Shown here in pieces: positions 49,440-59,900 of a DNA stretch of 64,000 bases. The notes under the pieces are model-generated. The model saw only the letters and a program-made list of their open reading frames with translations, did not search any database and was not told the origin of the DNA. The translations under genes were made by a program, and so were the position numbers. The stretch's first letter is position 1; each line of letters begins with the position of its first letter. Source of the stretch: Pseudoips prasinana (lineage: Eukaryota; Arthropoda; Insecta; Lepidoptera; Nolidae). Location: positions 4,593,001 through 4,657,000 of the forward strand of contig OX621234.1 in the NCBI GenBank assembly GCA_951640165.1, given 5' to 3'.

Positions 49440-50040
49440 TAGTAGCGCACAGGTGTGGTAAGAGGTGACCCATAAGAACACCGGCTTTACGGACTGTGCG
49501 AGTCACGGAGGTATAATACCGCCAACTCCCAGACGGTCTGATACTCTGAAATATTCTGTACAGAAAAATTCCGAAAACCACTTTTGGCGCGACCCGGGAA
49601 TTGAGCCCAGGACCGCAAAATGCGGTACCGCTAGTCCGTATAAAACCGACAACTCCCAGACTACGGGCTGATACTCTGAAATATTCTGTACAGAAAAATT
49701 CCTAAAATCACTTTTGGCCCGACCCGGGAATTGAATCCAGGACCGCATAATGCGGTACCGCTTGTTCGTATAATACCGACAATTCCCAGACTACGGGCAG
49801 ATACTCTGAAATATTCTGTACAGGAAAATTCCTAAAATCACTTTTGGCCTGACCCGGGAATTGAATCCAGGACCGCATAATGCGGTACCGCTTGTTCGTA
49901 TAATACCGACAATTCCCAGACTACGGGCAGATACTCTGAAATATTCTGTACAGAAAAATTCCTAAAATCACTTTTGGCCAGACCCGGGAATAGAACCCAG
50001 GACCGCAAAATGCGGTACCGCTAGTCCAAAGTGGCATTGC
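49440..50040 (-). repeat. 130-bp tandem array derived from SINE-L
   Basis: The word atactctgaa occurs at 49541, 49671, 49801 and 49931, an exact 130-bp period. Each unit is the 5' half of SINE-L reversed: cgacaactcccagactacgg, atcacttttggcccgacccg, ggaattgaatccagg and ccgctagtcc, with atgcggtaccgc. The left flank (49440-49540) is the usual SINE-L middle. Confidence 0.85.
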
Positions 50041-50371
50041 AAGGGCAGTACTTTAATAAATAAATAAATATTATTCAGAAATCTAAACTTGGAATACGCA
50101 GGTCGCAATACTTAACACAATTATAAAATTTAATTTATTACACATCAAAATTTCATTACTCTACAATTTTATTGACTAACGTGAATTTAAATTAACAGCC
50201 ATTTAATTTAATTACTACATGTTCGAGTGGTTAATTATATTTTACGAAAACAGTAATAATGTAAATCACATACAAAGTGTAACTTGAATAAAAACCCTCC
50301 GGCAAATCCTGTTAACTTGACGTTTAATTAATGAAAAGAAAACAAAAGATTTTCCATTTTTGGAAGAGAAA

Positions 50372-51065
50372 AAACCGGCCGTGTGCGAGTGGGAGTCGTG
50401 CACGAACTTATCTATAAAAACTACCATAAAATTGACGTTGTATGGGAGCCCGCCTTTTTATTTAGTTTTTTAGTATTTGTTGTTATAGCGGCAAAAGAAA
50501 TACATCATCTGTGAAAATTTCAACTAACTATCACGGTACGGATCTTGTAGCAACAAGGAACAACTTCAGTGCGTTTAAGCGCTTTTGCTATACCTACTAT
50601 TGGAATCAAATATAACAGCTCACTTAGGACCCATAAAGATCCTCGGTGCTTTTGCAGCTCGCTTCTCTAGTTTCAAATCTCTCGTTTTATGAGGCTATAG
50701 CCTCTTTACATCTTTCTGTCTCCCCCTTTGCTCTGGAGGGAAGTGGAACTATTAATTTTCAAACTCCTCCTTTTTTTCTCTTTCTGATTAAATTCGTTGC
50801 GGGATCCAAGACAGTTAAAGCGATTCCCCGGGACATGCCTGAGCTTAACCGCTCAGTGTCATTTATTGTGTGCCACTGTTGATCCTGGCTTACAGGAGTT
50901 GCAGTGGTGGGTAAGAGGGAGGGACTAATCCCGATACACTCACTAACTATCAGAAGAAGAGACACAGGCTGGTGACAGACGGACGGACAGACAGACAGAC
51001 AGCAAAGTCTTAGTAATAGGGTCGCCACGCTTGGCAGACGGGTTGTTACCCTTTGGGTACAGAAC
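50372..51065 (+). repeat. Repeat-R (S-related), split
   Basis: aaaccggccgtgtgcgagtg, tgttgttatagcggcaaaag, tcatctgtgaaaatttcaac, then after an interruption aggctggtgacagacggacg, gtcttagtaatagggtc and accctttgggtacagaac. The start resembles Repeat-S but the body differs. The junction words are repeated (ACTAACTATCA at 50523-50533 and 50942-50952). Confidence 0.65.
50534..50941. mobile_element. Unidentified insertion in Repeat-R
   Basis: 408 bp bounded by an exact 11-bp direct repeat ACTAACTATCA, so an inserted segment. It contains gggatccaagacagttaaag, ccccgggacatgcctgag and tgttgatcctggcttacagg. The part from about 50800 to 50925 is repeated in inverted orientation at about 51205-51350. No known family recognised. 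Confidence 0.55.
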
Positions 51066-51165
51066 TTTTATAAGAGAATGGGTAACAACATCTCTCTGTG
51101 TACTATGTCTATCATACTACGATCACCAACCCGTCTGCCAAACGTGGCGATTATGGAAAATCCCT
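51010..51165. repeat. Inverted gccacgcttggcag motif pair
   Basis: gtcgccacgcttggcagacg ggtt at 51020-51043 and its diverged reverse aacccgtctgccaaacgtgg cgat at 51129-51152. Related to Repeat-W at 12150 and 17785. Confidence 0.6.
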
Positions 51166-51204
51166 CCAAGTACTGTACACAACTCCAATTTTTTTCTATT
51201 TCGG

Positions 51205-51350
51205 GACTAATTTCTTCCTCTTACCCACTTCTGCACCTCCTGTAAGCCAGGATCAACAGTGGCACACAATGAATTGACACGGAGCGGCGATGCTCAGTCA
51301 TGTCCCGGGGTTTCGCTTTAACTGTCTTGGATCCCGCAACGACATAATTC
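51205..51350 (-). repeat. Inverted partner of 50800-50925
   Basis: cctgtaagccaggatcaaca, gtggcacacaatgaattgac, tgtcccggggtttcgcttta and actgtcttggatcccgcaac are the reverse of the segment inside 50534-50941, with moderate divergence. Confidence 0.7.
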
Positions 51351-51484
51351 CATTGTGGAAATCTTTTGGGGAGGCTTTTGCAAGATGGAGCTACTTCCAC
51401 AGTCTTCTTGTATGCTATTCTTCACTTTAACATAGCGCTTACCATGTATCACTAGAACATATGGACCCGGGAGCATTCGCGTCT

Positions 51485-51742
51485 CATAATATCCTGGGAC
51501 ATTATTTACACACGGCCATCTGATCCCAAACTACGCAGAACTTGTACTATGGAAAGCAGATAACTGATATACTACATATACTACTTTTCTTTTGTAAATA
51601 CATACTTAGATCAATTACACCCAGACTTAGGACAAACAGACATGTTCATGCACACCAATATCGGTCCTGGGTGGGAATCGAACCCACGACCTCCGACGTA
51701 AAAAGCAAGCATTTTGCCAACCACGCCCACTGGCCCGGCATG
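51485..51742 (-). mobile_element. SINE-C full copy
   Basis: atcctgggacattatttaca, ggaaagcagataactgatat, aggacaaacagacatgttca and ggtgggaatcgaacccacga .. gcccactggcccg. Confidence 0.85.
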
Positions 51743-51754
51743 ATAGTTATTATG

Positions 51755-51950
51755 GCTGCATTTACTTACTTACTTATCGTATGGGCAGTGGTTACCCTGG
51801 TGTCAAGGTTGTTCAAGCCACCCTTCAGGCCCTGACATGGCTTCACGACTGTTGCCTGGGACCGGGACCGACAGCTTAACGTGCCCTCCGAAGCACGTAG
51901 ACGCACAGAAATTAATCCACTTTCGTGGTCACCTAGGTATCTATGAGAGG
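51755..51950 (-). mobile_element. 5S-SINE, reversed 3' part
   Basis: tacttacttatcgtatgggc, agtggttaccctggtgtcaa, ggttgttcaagcc, ccctgacatggcttcacgac and accgacagcttaacgtgccc. Confidence 0.7.
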
Positions 51951-52165
51951 CTGCATTCTTACACAAATACCTAAGTCAAGTTTATTCCAATTTATTTCAT
52001 AGTCTTTGTCCCTCCGGGCTTCTAAAGAAATAAAACAAACGAATCTATAAATAAATATTGTATGAACTTCTAAATAGAAGGTAAATAATATAATATTACA
52101 TGATATTTCCTGTTATGAACGTTCCGACAGACCACAAATAAGTTGACCTTTGATTAATAAAAAAT

Positions 52166-52425
52166 GTGAGCCGTCACGGGACGCCTGGCAGATGTGAAAC
52201 ATCGACATTATTTTGTAAAAGTAATATGCAGAAAAGAACATATTGTGATAGGAACTAAATATGTCATAATGATAAAATAAAAAGTCGATTGCGCATGCGC
52301 CACGGCATGCGTCGCCACACCGTACACACTACTATCGTATAGCGTGGCGACGCGTGGCCACGGCATGCGTCGCCACACCAGTAATCTGTTTTACGTGCGG
52401 TTATAGATGTTTCACATCAAAATGA
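52166..52425 (+). repeat. Repeat-E full copy
   Basis: gtgagccgtcacgggacgcc, tggcagatgtgaaacatcga, gcagaaaagaacatattgtg, aaaaagtcgattgcgcatgc, a duplicated ccacggcatgcgtcgccac segment, and gttatagatgtttcacatca. The motif gatgtgaaacatc is self-complementary at its ends and present near both element ends. Confidence 0.75.
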
Positions 52426-52480
52426 ACATAAAACGAAAAGTAAAAACATAATGACAATTTATGCTTCGTGGATGTTTAAG

Positions 52481-52531
52481 TAACATTGTTTAAGTTTGTT
52501 ATGATTAGCATAACAAACTTAAACAATGTTA
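52481..52531. repeat. Perfect hairpin, 23-bp arms
   Basis: The arms (taacattgtttaagtttgtt atg) are exact reverse complements around ATTAG. Not part of a recognised element. Confidence 0.85.
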
Positions 52532-52599
52532 TACTTATCTAGGGTTAAAGCTAAAAGTTAAAATTAAATGACAGGTAATATTTAGCAAGTTAAAATAAG

Positions 52600-52862
52600 A
52601 CAGAAATTTGAAGAGAAGTGTAGGTATCTAGACGCTGTATAAAGTTCATTTATCATGATAATCAGAGAGGTATTTTTGTTTTTATGTAATTTGCTAGCCT
52701 TTTCTTAAAAACGTTAATTGAGTTAGCATTTTTTTATATCTGAGGGTATTGTGTTATAAATGCGCGCGCCATCGCTAATTATTGTAGATGCACCGCACCG
52801 TATCTTGTTCGCGACTTGGGTAGCACGATATAGGTTTGTTCGTCTAAAATATTAATATAGAT
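52600..52862 (-). pseudogene. LINE ORF2 C-terminus (same family as 26414)
   Basis: The minus strand reads ATQVANKIRCGASTIISDGA then RIYNTIPSDIKK, a frameshift, then NSINVFKKRLANYIK. The second part matches SLNVFKKRLANHIK at 26414. This layout is the classic tail of a jockey/CR1-like ORF2. Confidence 0.7.
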
Positions 52863-52942
52863 AAACTAAAATATAGGCTATAATCCAGCAGACGCACCGC
52901 ATCAACGCCGCAAGGGTATCATGCCCCGAAGACTGGTAGCAT

Positions 52943-53254
52943 CAATGATGTTATAAGTAAAAAGGTGTAGATAGGTTAAAAGCGCTCCGGGAGTGGCACG
53001 TTGAAATGTGGCTAATTAGCCAGAATTTACTTGTCAGTATCGCGTCGCTAGTGTCAACGACGCATTATCGCAAATTACATTTGTCTCGTTTTCGCTCGCG
53101 ATTATTGAATCATGCCATCTTACTTTGAGGTCTAATCGTAATGTAGTGTGATATTGTAACATTAAGTTATTTATGTGTGCGTTGGTGTGCCGTTTTTGAA
53201 GATCGAATGTTGTGTTGGAAACCTATCTACACCTTTTTACTTATAACATCATTG
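52943..53254. mobile_element. hAT MITE, perfect 35-bp TIRs
   Basis: Arms 52943-52977 and 53220-53254 are exact inverses, starting CAATGATGTTATAAG, flanked by the exact 8-bp duplication GGTAGCAT (52935-52942, 53255-53262). 312 bp, no frame. Perfect arms point to recent activity. Confidence 0.9.
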
Positions 53255-53432
53255 GGTAGCATAAGCATTTTTTGCAAGAACTGTTTTGGTGCTACGAGTA
53301 AGTACTTCTAAACAAACATTATATCAATTCATCTTTACGATCTTCTTTCTTTTTTATAATAATTTTGTATTTGTATAATAGTCAATATCAAGTTATATAT
53401 GTATATACCTATAGTCATTAATATGTGGAAAA

Positions 53433-53716
53433 TCTATACATATAATAAAATCGTAGGAAAGTCAAAACTTTACATTGAATATTTTTTTTAAAGGTAAATA
53501 TAGTTTTTAGAATTTTTGTCTGTGTGTCAGTTTGTCTGTATGTATGTGCGGGGTAAACTCAAAAAGTTCTGCATGGATTTACTTCAAATTTTGCATGAAT
53601 ATTACTAAGAGGCCGGGTCAACATACAGGCTACATATTAACACGCTATCACCTACGGGGGAGGAGCTGTGATAATTTATAAAATTTAACGCGGGTAAAAC
53701 CGCGGGGCACAGCTAG
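53433..53716 (+). mobile_element. Helitron Hel-H
   Basis: TCTATACATATAATAAAATC after A, a small deletion near 53490, cacctacgggggaggagctg and cacagCTAG before T. Confidence 0.85.
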
Positions 53717-53719
53717 TGT

Positions 53720-54340
53720 GGTATAAATGTGAGTTTAGCGTCCAAGATAACTCCCAGATCCCGTTTAAAGATGACCCGTTTTTTATTGGGTTGACGCCGG
53801 CCGCCGCGGCCGCAGTGCTATAGATGTTTTTAATGGGAAATCGTGAAAAAAAATACCTGAATATTAACAGGTACTTTTAAATGACTCTAAATCTTTTAGG
53901 AGGTCCCTGTGCTAATAAAAGTTTTTGGTGCGATATCTATACGGTTTAAAATACGTGAATTTTAACAGGATTTTAAGGTGACTCTAAATCTTTTGTGGTA
54001 TCATTACATGAGCAATCATAACAAACTTCACAAATAACAATATATTGCCATAACGGTGGATCCTAACGTAACGATTAAACCTCAGTTACCTAACTCTTGT
54101 AATTCTATACAGATATTGTCAAAGGAAAAATAACCAATTAAAGGGACAAGGAAAGGGAAAGTCAATATTAATGAGGATCATTATACTTGTATTATCTGGC
54201 GAATATACTCGTAAATTTTTTGATATAACATGTCTTAGCTTAGTTATTTGTGATATAATAATATAGTTATTTGGAAAGCTTTCATAGCTTGCATTTTCTG
54301 CACTATTAGCAAAATCAATAGAATCTGTGGTAAATGTTTT
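53720..54340. other. Mostly unclassified
   Basis: Contains a scrap of SINE-L (gccggccgccgcggccg at 53796-53812) and two related ttaacaggt/ttaggaggt direct words (53870-53990). No frame. Confidence 0.4.
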
Positions 54341-54344
54341 ATTT

Positions 54345-54640
54345 TTCAGAAGGTGGCAAACGATCAAGTGGGGCACCTGATGGAAACTGATCACCGCCGC
54401 ACATGTACACTCCCAACACCCGAGGAGTCGCGGGTGCGTTACCGGCGTTAAGAGTCAGCAAACTTTTAAAATTGTTGCTGACCCTTCCCCCCACCCCGAT
54501 GAGCTCTGGAGACCTTACTCACACCCAGAAACGCAACATTCAAATGATTAATGTTATTATTAAGGAATGTCTTCTGTAAGGAGATACTTTCCCAGTCGGG
54601 CTGCTCTTTGAGCGAATGAACGCTGTGCCCTACCTATTTA
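54345..54640 (+). repeat. Repeat-V
   Basis: gtggcaaacgatcaagtggg, gcacctgatggaaactgatc, accgccgcacatgtacactc and gaggagtcgcgggtgcgtta ccgg. I recognise this as a very common lepidopteran interspersed repeat; single copy in this window, class not determined. Confidence 0.55.
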
Positions 54641-56480
54641 TCAAAGAAAAGTTACTTATGTTTACATTCTTATACATTTTTGAAATACGCATATTTGTGA
54701 AGAATAAAATGAAACTAACATGGCTCCAAAAGAAAAATTGTAATTCAAACCTAGAAACAAACTGAGGCTTTATAAGAAAAATTGTTATAAGTAATATAGC
54801 GATAATTATAATTAACAAACTACCCGAAAGAGTAAGGTAATTAAAACATAGAATTTAATACAAACTAGCTAAATTGCTATTATAAAATAAATTTTATAAT
54901 TTTTTTTATACAATCCGTGTACCTTTACTTAATTATATCACTACAAACATGTACTGACTATAAATATTTACAAGCGCTTTTTTAAAGTCTACGTGAATAA
55001 AAACCTTTCTATTTTATTTTAATAGGACCCTGTACAATTGGTTAAGAGACAGATGTTTTTATTCAGTTAATAAAATTAAACAGAATTTTTAAAGTAGGTA
55101 CAATGGCAGGTCTCCATACTAATAATTGTCTAGGATCAAATTGAAACGTCCAGTAATTAAAAATATATGTATAGTCTAGACCAAATTCTACCATGTTTAT
55201 AATCTCTTTTACAACAAGGGTTTTTATTTATTAATCTTTTAATGTTTTCTCTTTATTAAGCTATTGCATAGCTTCTATCGCGTGCCTTGAGCGTGGGGAC
55301 CGAATCCAGAAATTACGTAACGAAAAAAAAACCTAACACTCCCCACTCGTCCCATCTATCAATAAATACCATAACTTTTAATGATTTTTGAAATATAACG
55401 CTTGTCTCTTTAGTTCAGCAACCCGCCTTTATTTTAATAAAATTAAATAAATTCACTTTGTATTTTAATTTTAAATTAATCTTGTAGTTTTTTAATCATT
55501 TATTGTTATATTAATGCAGAAATTATAAATACAGAAGTTTCAAATGCATTTTCAACGATATCAACCGCGATTATATTTTTTTTTTGTTTTTCCCTCTTTG
55601 TGCAGGCTAAGGTCTGTGACCATACCGCATCGTCTTCAGTTGTAATATTTATATTTCAAAGTCAGTCAGTCATGTCCGTCACGTCCGTCACAGGCAAGTC
55701 ATAGTCCTACCCCAGTAAAGCAGTGGAGACTTTACTAGAGGCTTATATGGAGTTTTGGTTTCAACACGGAAAATCACAATTCCCGGCAATCTCGCACTTT
55801 CCTCCACTTGTGTACGTTGTCGAAGATGTTATGTCTAAAAATCCACCATATTTACACATAAAAACTCGAATTTACACCAGTTTTTGAAAATAAAACATAG
55901 CCTCGATGCGTCCTTTTCCGCGTTGGCGCCAAAACCCCGCGATTTTATAAATAACCCTTTTATTGACGTTATAAACCGGCTAATGTGAAGAGTATTATTT
56001 CATATAAACGATCGGTAGAATATGCGACATTAAAAAACACCCGTATATTCACGGAATGTCATCAAACGCCATAGCCAAAGAGTATTTAACCTACAGTAGC
56101 CATAGCAACAGTTTGTTATATTCTCTTTGGTAAAATCTTGATTAAAGGATTTTTTGTTTGGATTCTTTGATAAATTAATAGTCTTGTGTTAATAATTACG
56201 TTTTCAGGTGCTTTTTACATGTTTCGCAACCGCAAAGTTACAAGGAGTACCTACCTACTGTATGTTCTCCACAAATGACCAAAAGTTGTGGTTTCGATAT
56301 TGGAAAACTACCATAATCAGCTGTCTGCGAGAAAGTGTATAGGTGTATAGGTATTTATCATCTACGTACAACAGTGAATATCTGTACTCGTATAATTTGT
56401 GTACAAAATGTTTTAAATATGAATAAACAAAGTGCATTTATTAATGAAGAAAGTCACGGAAAAATAGTGAAAAAAAAAAA
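54641..56480. other. Low-repeat stretch
   Basis: No element recognised. It includes a long T-rich tract ending in tgcag at 55568-55605, which resembles a splice acceptor, and an E2F-like ttggcgccaaaa at 55923-55934. No frame follows either that I can support. Confidence 0.4.
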
Positions 56481-56482
56481 AT

Positions 56483-56675
56483 GTGAGCCCTCACGGGACG
56501 CCTGGCAAATGTGAAACATCGACATTATTTTGTAAAAGTAATATGCAGAAAAGAACATATTGTGATAGGAACTAAATATGTACTAATGATAAAATAAAAA
56601 GTCGATTGCGCATGCGCCACGGCATGCGTCGCCACGCCAGAAATCTGTTTTAGATGTTTCACATCAAAATGAGTT
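56483..56675 (+). repeat. Repeat-E
   Basis: gtgagccctcacgggacgcc through aaaaagtcgattgcgcatgc to agatgtttcacatcaaaa; it lacks the cgtgcggctat block. Confidence 0.75.
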
Positions 56676-56814
56676 AGTACTCCATATACATTCATTTTAC
56701 TATTATTATCACAAATAATTGCATAAGTTGATAAAAAATGCTATGCAATAGCTTTACCGCGGCAGTCTCCGAGTGCCACACGTCTTTTTTTTTCTTTTTT
56801 TTTAATTCCGTTTA

Positions 56815-57003
56815 AATACAACGCTCGCACTAGGGAATCTAATCCCTGTGTCGCGGGGTACTTTACAAACATATAATAGACGGACACAAATTACATCCAG
56901 ACTAAGAACAAGTATTTATGGGTCACACAAGTAGCTGTCCGGCGCGGGACTCGAACCCGCGACACGAAGCGGCGAGGTGACTGTCTTAGCTGCTGCGCCA
57001 CAA
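56815..57003 (-). mobile_element. SINE-A full copy
   Basis: caacgctcgcactagggaat, ctttacaaacatataataga, gcgggactcgaacccgcgac and gtcttagctgctgcgccaca. Confidence 0.85.
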
Positions 57004-57401
57004 AATTTCTATTTGTTTTTCACATTTCTCATTCTCACTATTTTGATATTATTATTTGACATTTTATTAATTTTTTGCACGACATAATAATAATAAAAAC
57101 TTGAGAGGTGTCAAGAGACACCCGGATGGAACGAAGTTCCTTTCGATTAATTAGTGAAGGAATTGTATTTTTTTTTAAAGTTTAATTATATATTTTTTTA
57201 TTATTAACAAATATAATGTAATATAAACTTAGTCAGTAGGCTCAATTTTAGTAATAATTGGCTTGTGGTAACTGAAGTAGGAAACATGTTTGGGATTCTA
57301 TTTTATTTAAATGTCTTGAAAAAACTGCATCAATGGTAGTATTATATTTTTTTGTTGATTCTGCTGGATTATTGTTAATTCTGAAATCAAATTCTTCTAG
57401 C

Positions 57402-58220
57402 GACCATAGGCTACGGTGACCGCTTAGCATCACGTGGTCCGTATACTTGTTTGTTAGAAGCAATCATAGGCTACGGTGACCGCTTAGCATCACGTTGTCC
57501 ATATACTTGTTTGTTAGAAGCAACCATAGGCTACGGTGACCGCTTAGCATCACGTGGTCCGTATACTTGTTTGTTAGAAGCGTCCATAGGCTACGGTGAC
57601 CGCTTAGCATCACGTTGTCCATATACTTGTTTGTTAGAAGCAACCATAGGCTACGGTGACCGCTTAGCATCACGTGGTCCGTATACTTGTTTGTTAGAAG
57701 CGTCCATAGGCTACGGTGACCGCTTAGCATCACGTGGTCCGTATACTTGTTTGTTAGAAGCGTCCATAGGCTACGGTGACCGCTTAGCATCACGTGGTCC
57801 GTATACTTGTTTGTTAGAAGCGTCCATAGGCTACGGTGACCGCTTAGCATCACGTGGCTCGTATACTTGTTTGTTAGAAGCGTCCATAGGCTACGGTGAC
57901 AGCTTAACATCACGTGGTCCGTATACTTGTTTGTTAGAAGCGTCCATAGGCTACGGTGACCGCTTAGCATCACGTGGTCCGTATACTTGTTTGTTACAAG
58001 CGTCCATAGGCTACGGTGACCGCTTAGCATCACGTGGCCCGTATACTTGTTTGTTAGAAGCGTCCATAGGCTACGGTGATCGCTTAGCATCACGTGGTCC
58101 GTATACTTGTTTGTTAGAAGCGTCCATAGGCTACGGTGATCGCTTAGCATCACGTGGTCCGTATACTTGTTTGTTAGAAGCAACCATAGGCTACGGTGAC
58201 AGCTTAGCATCACGTGGTCA
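57402..58220. repeat. 60-bp satellite array, about 13.7 units
   Basis: Units of taggctacggtgaccgctta, gcatcacgtggtccgtatac, ttgtttgttagaagc + variable 5 bp, exactly 60 bp each with no indels from 57421 to 58200. The first units alternate two variants (gtggtccgt / gttgtccat), a 120-bp higher-order period; later units are homogeneous with single changes. As 60 is divisible by 3, a 275-codon frame (unit LLEASIGYGDRLASRGPYTC) on plus and a 249-codon frame on minus both stay open. I see no start context, exon signal or expression evidence and treat both as repeat by-products. Confidence 0.95.
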
Positions 58221-58618
58221 GAGAAACATGCGCACGCCGCACAGCTGCAAAATGTGTCGTGAACAATTTTTCGTGTGAATTTTTTCCGTCTAGCCCCCTT
58301 TCACAACGCGCGATAAGGAACTTCATTCCAATATCTATGTCAAATATAGTTGGATCTATTAAATCTAGCGTAAAATTAAGTGAGTTACCAGTTACAATGT
58401 CCAAGAAATAATTATTAAATTATGTAATAAGTGCTATATACATATAATTACGAGAAAATAAGAACTCTATACGATATCTTTTGATACATGCAAAAATAAA
58501 TAAAAAATTGAATTGATAGTCAAAAAGGTCCCTATCTCAGCATTAACTACGGTAACACAAATCATACTGCAGCGCTGATCTTCCGGTAGAGGGTTACATA
58601 AGCCACAATGGCATAGTA
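58221..58618. other. No recognisable feature
   Basis: Flank of the satellite; short open frames on both strands without recognisable content. Confidence 0.4.
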
Positions 58619-58619
58619 A

Positions 58620-58815
58620 TCTATACATATAATAAAATCGTAGTAAAGTGAAAACTGTACATTGAATATTTTTCAAAAAGGATACTTGGGGCGTGATCTA
58701 CAATCGATATTGAAGCCAAAAAAACAGTTTTTAGAATTTTTGTCTGTTTATCTGTATGTAAACTAAATGTAGGCTAAACTCAAAAAATACTGAATGGATT
58801 TACTTTAAATTTTGA
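58620..58815 (+). mobile_element. Helitron Hel-H, 5' half
   Basis: TCTATACATATAATAAAATC after A, cttggggcgtgatctacaat; the copy stops near aaattttgag before the 3' half. It is followed by a small inverted gcgctac/gtagcgc cluster (58817-58880). Confidence 0.75.
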
Positions 58816-58939
58816 GGCGCTACTAATGAGGCGCTCCTCTTTTATACCTCGGAGCGCTATTTTTAGTAGCGCTCCCGATAGCAATTAAAAATATTAACTT
58901 TTATTTCCTCGAAGCGCCCCTATGATTATATTATGATAT

Positions 58940-59075
58940 TAAGTATGTATTTACAAAAGAAAAGTAGCATATGTAATACCTACATCAGTTATCTGATTTC
59001 CATAGTATGAGCTCTGCTTAGTTCGGGAGCAGGTGGCCCTTTGTGAATAATGTCCCAGGATATTACTGTTATTAA
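58940..59075 (+). mobile_element. SINE-C, 3' part
   Basis: aagtatgtatttacaaaaga, tcagttatctgatttccata and aatgtcccaggatatta. Confidence 0.7.
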
Positions 59076-59389
59076 TTGTAACGGAGAAAACCTTAGCTAT
59101 TTTAAATTAAAATAAGCTTATACAATGTTTGTTAGGTTGTATTTAAGCCTGTTTTTTACATGTTTTGTAAGTTTTCTATTCAATTTATATGAGACCCGTA
59201 CTTAGAAGCTTATAAGGGCGCGACGAGACTGCTACAATAAAATTGGGTGTCGTATAAGCCTCTTAAACTCTTAACAACGACCAACAATGTTTTGAAACTT
59301 TGAATACACAACAATACATAAATACTGAATACTGTCGAAGAATCCCACAAAATAAAGATATGAATATAAAACAGTGCATTATATACATA
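59076..59389. other. No recognisable feature
   Basis: AT-rich; no repeats shared in the window. Confidence 0.4.
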
Positions 59390-59635
59390 TCGCACTAATA
59401 TTATAAAGGTGAAAGTGTGTGTGTGTGTTTGTTACTTCTTCACACAAAGAGAACGGATTTTAATGAAACTTTGTAGCAATATCACACTAATATTATAAAG
59501 GCGAAATTTTGTGAGTGTGTGATTGCGTATGTTTGTTACTTCTTCACGTCTAAATGGCTGGAGCGATTTTAATAAAATTTAGTGTGGAATTAGCTGATAC
59601 CCTGGATTAACACATAGGCTATAATTTATAAAGAA
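59390..59635 (+). mobile_element. Two tandem Hel-I 5' parts
   Basis: TCGCACTAATATTATAAAGG at 59390 and TCACACTAATATTATAAAGG at 59482, same orientation. The first is cut after about 90 bp where the second begins. The second runs to acacataggctataattta and is cut by SINE-C. Confidence 0.75.
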
Positions 59636-59637
59636 AG

Positions 59638-59725
59638 CACACAAATATCTGTCCTGGGTGGGAATCGAACCCACGACCTCCGGCGTGAAAAGCAAGCTTT
59701 TGCCAACCACGCCAACAGCCGTGGA
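59638..59725 (-). mobile_element. SINE-C, head part
   Basis: cacacaaatatctgtcctgg, gtgggaatcgaacccacgac and ttgccaaccacgcc aacag. Confidence 0.7.
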
Positions 59726-59900
59726 GACGTGAAGCATAATCTCGTATGCTTCCCGTCTCCCTAAAATCCGTTACCCTTTTGTGGGGCAGTGTAAATGTAT
59801 GTTCGTTTGTCTAGGGCATTCGACCGCTGATAACGAGGTCGCGGGTTCGAATCCCTGATCGGGCCAAAAAATTTGGTGATTATACTATAAACTGTGTCAA

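Noticed and set aside
49440..50040. CRISPR-like or regularly spaced repeat
   Set aside because: Units are contiguous 130-bp tandem copies of SINE sequence without unique spacers; the genome is eukaryotic.
54119..54394. 91-codon minus-strand frame
   Set aside because: Partly over Repeat-V, low-complexity residues and no recognisable motif.
57451..58278. 275-residue repetitive protein (and a 249-residue one on the other strand)
   Set aside because: Both follow from a 60-bp unit divisible by three without stops; no promoter, splice or codon-bias support.
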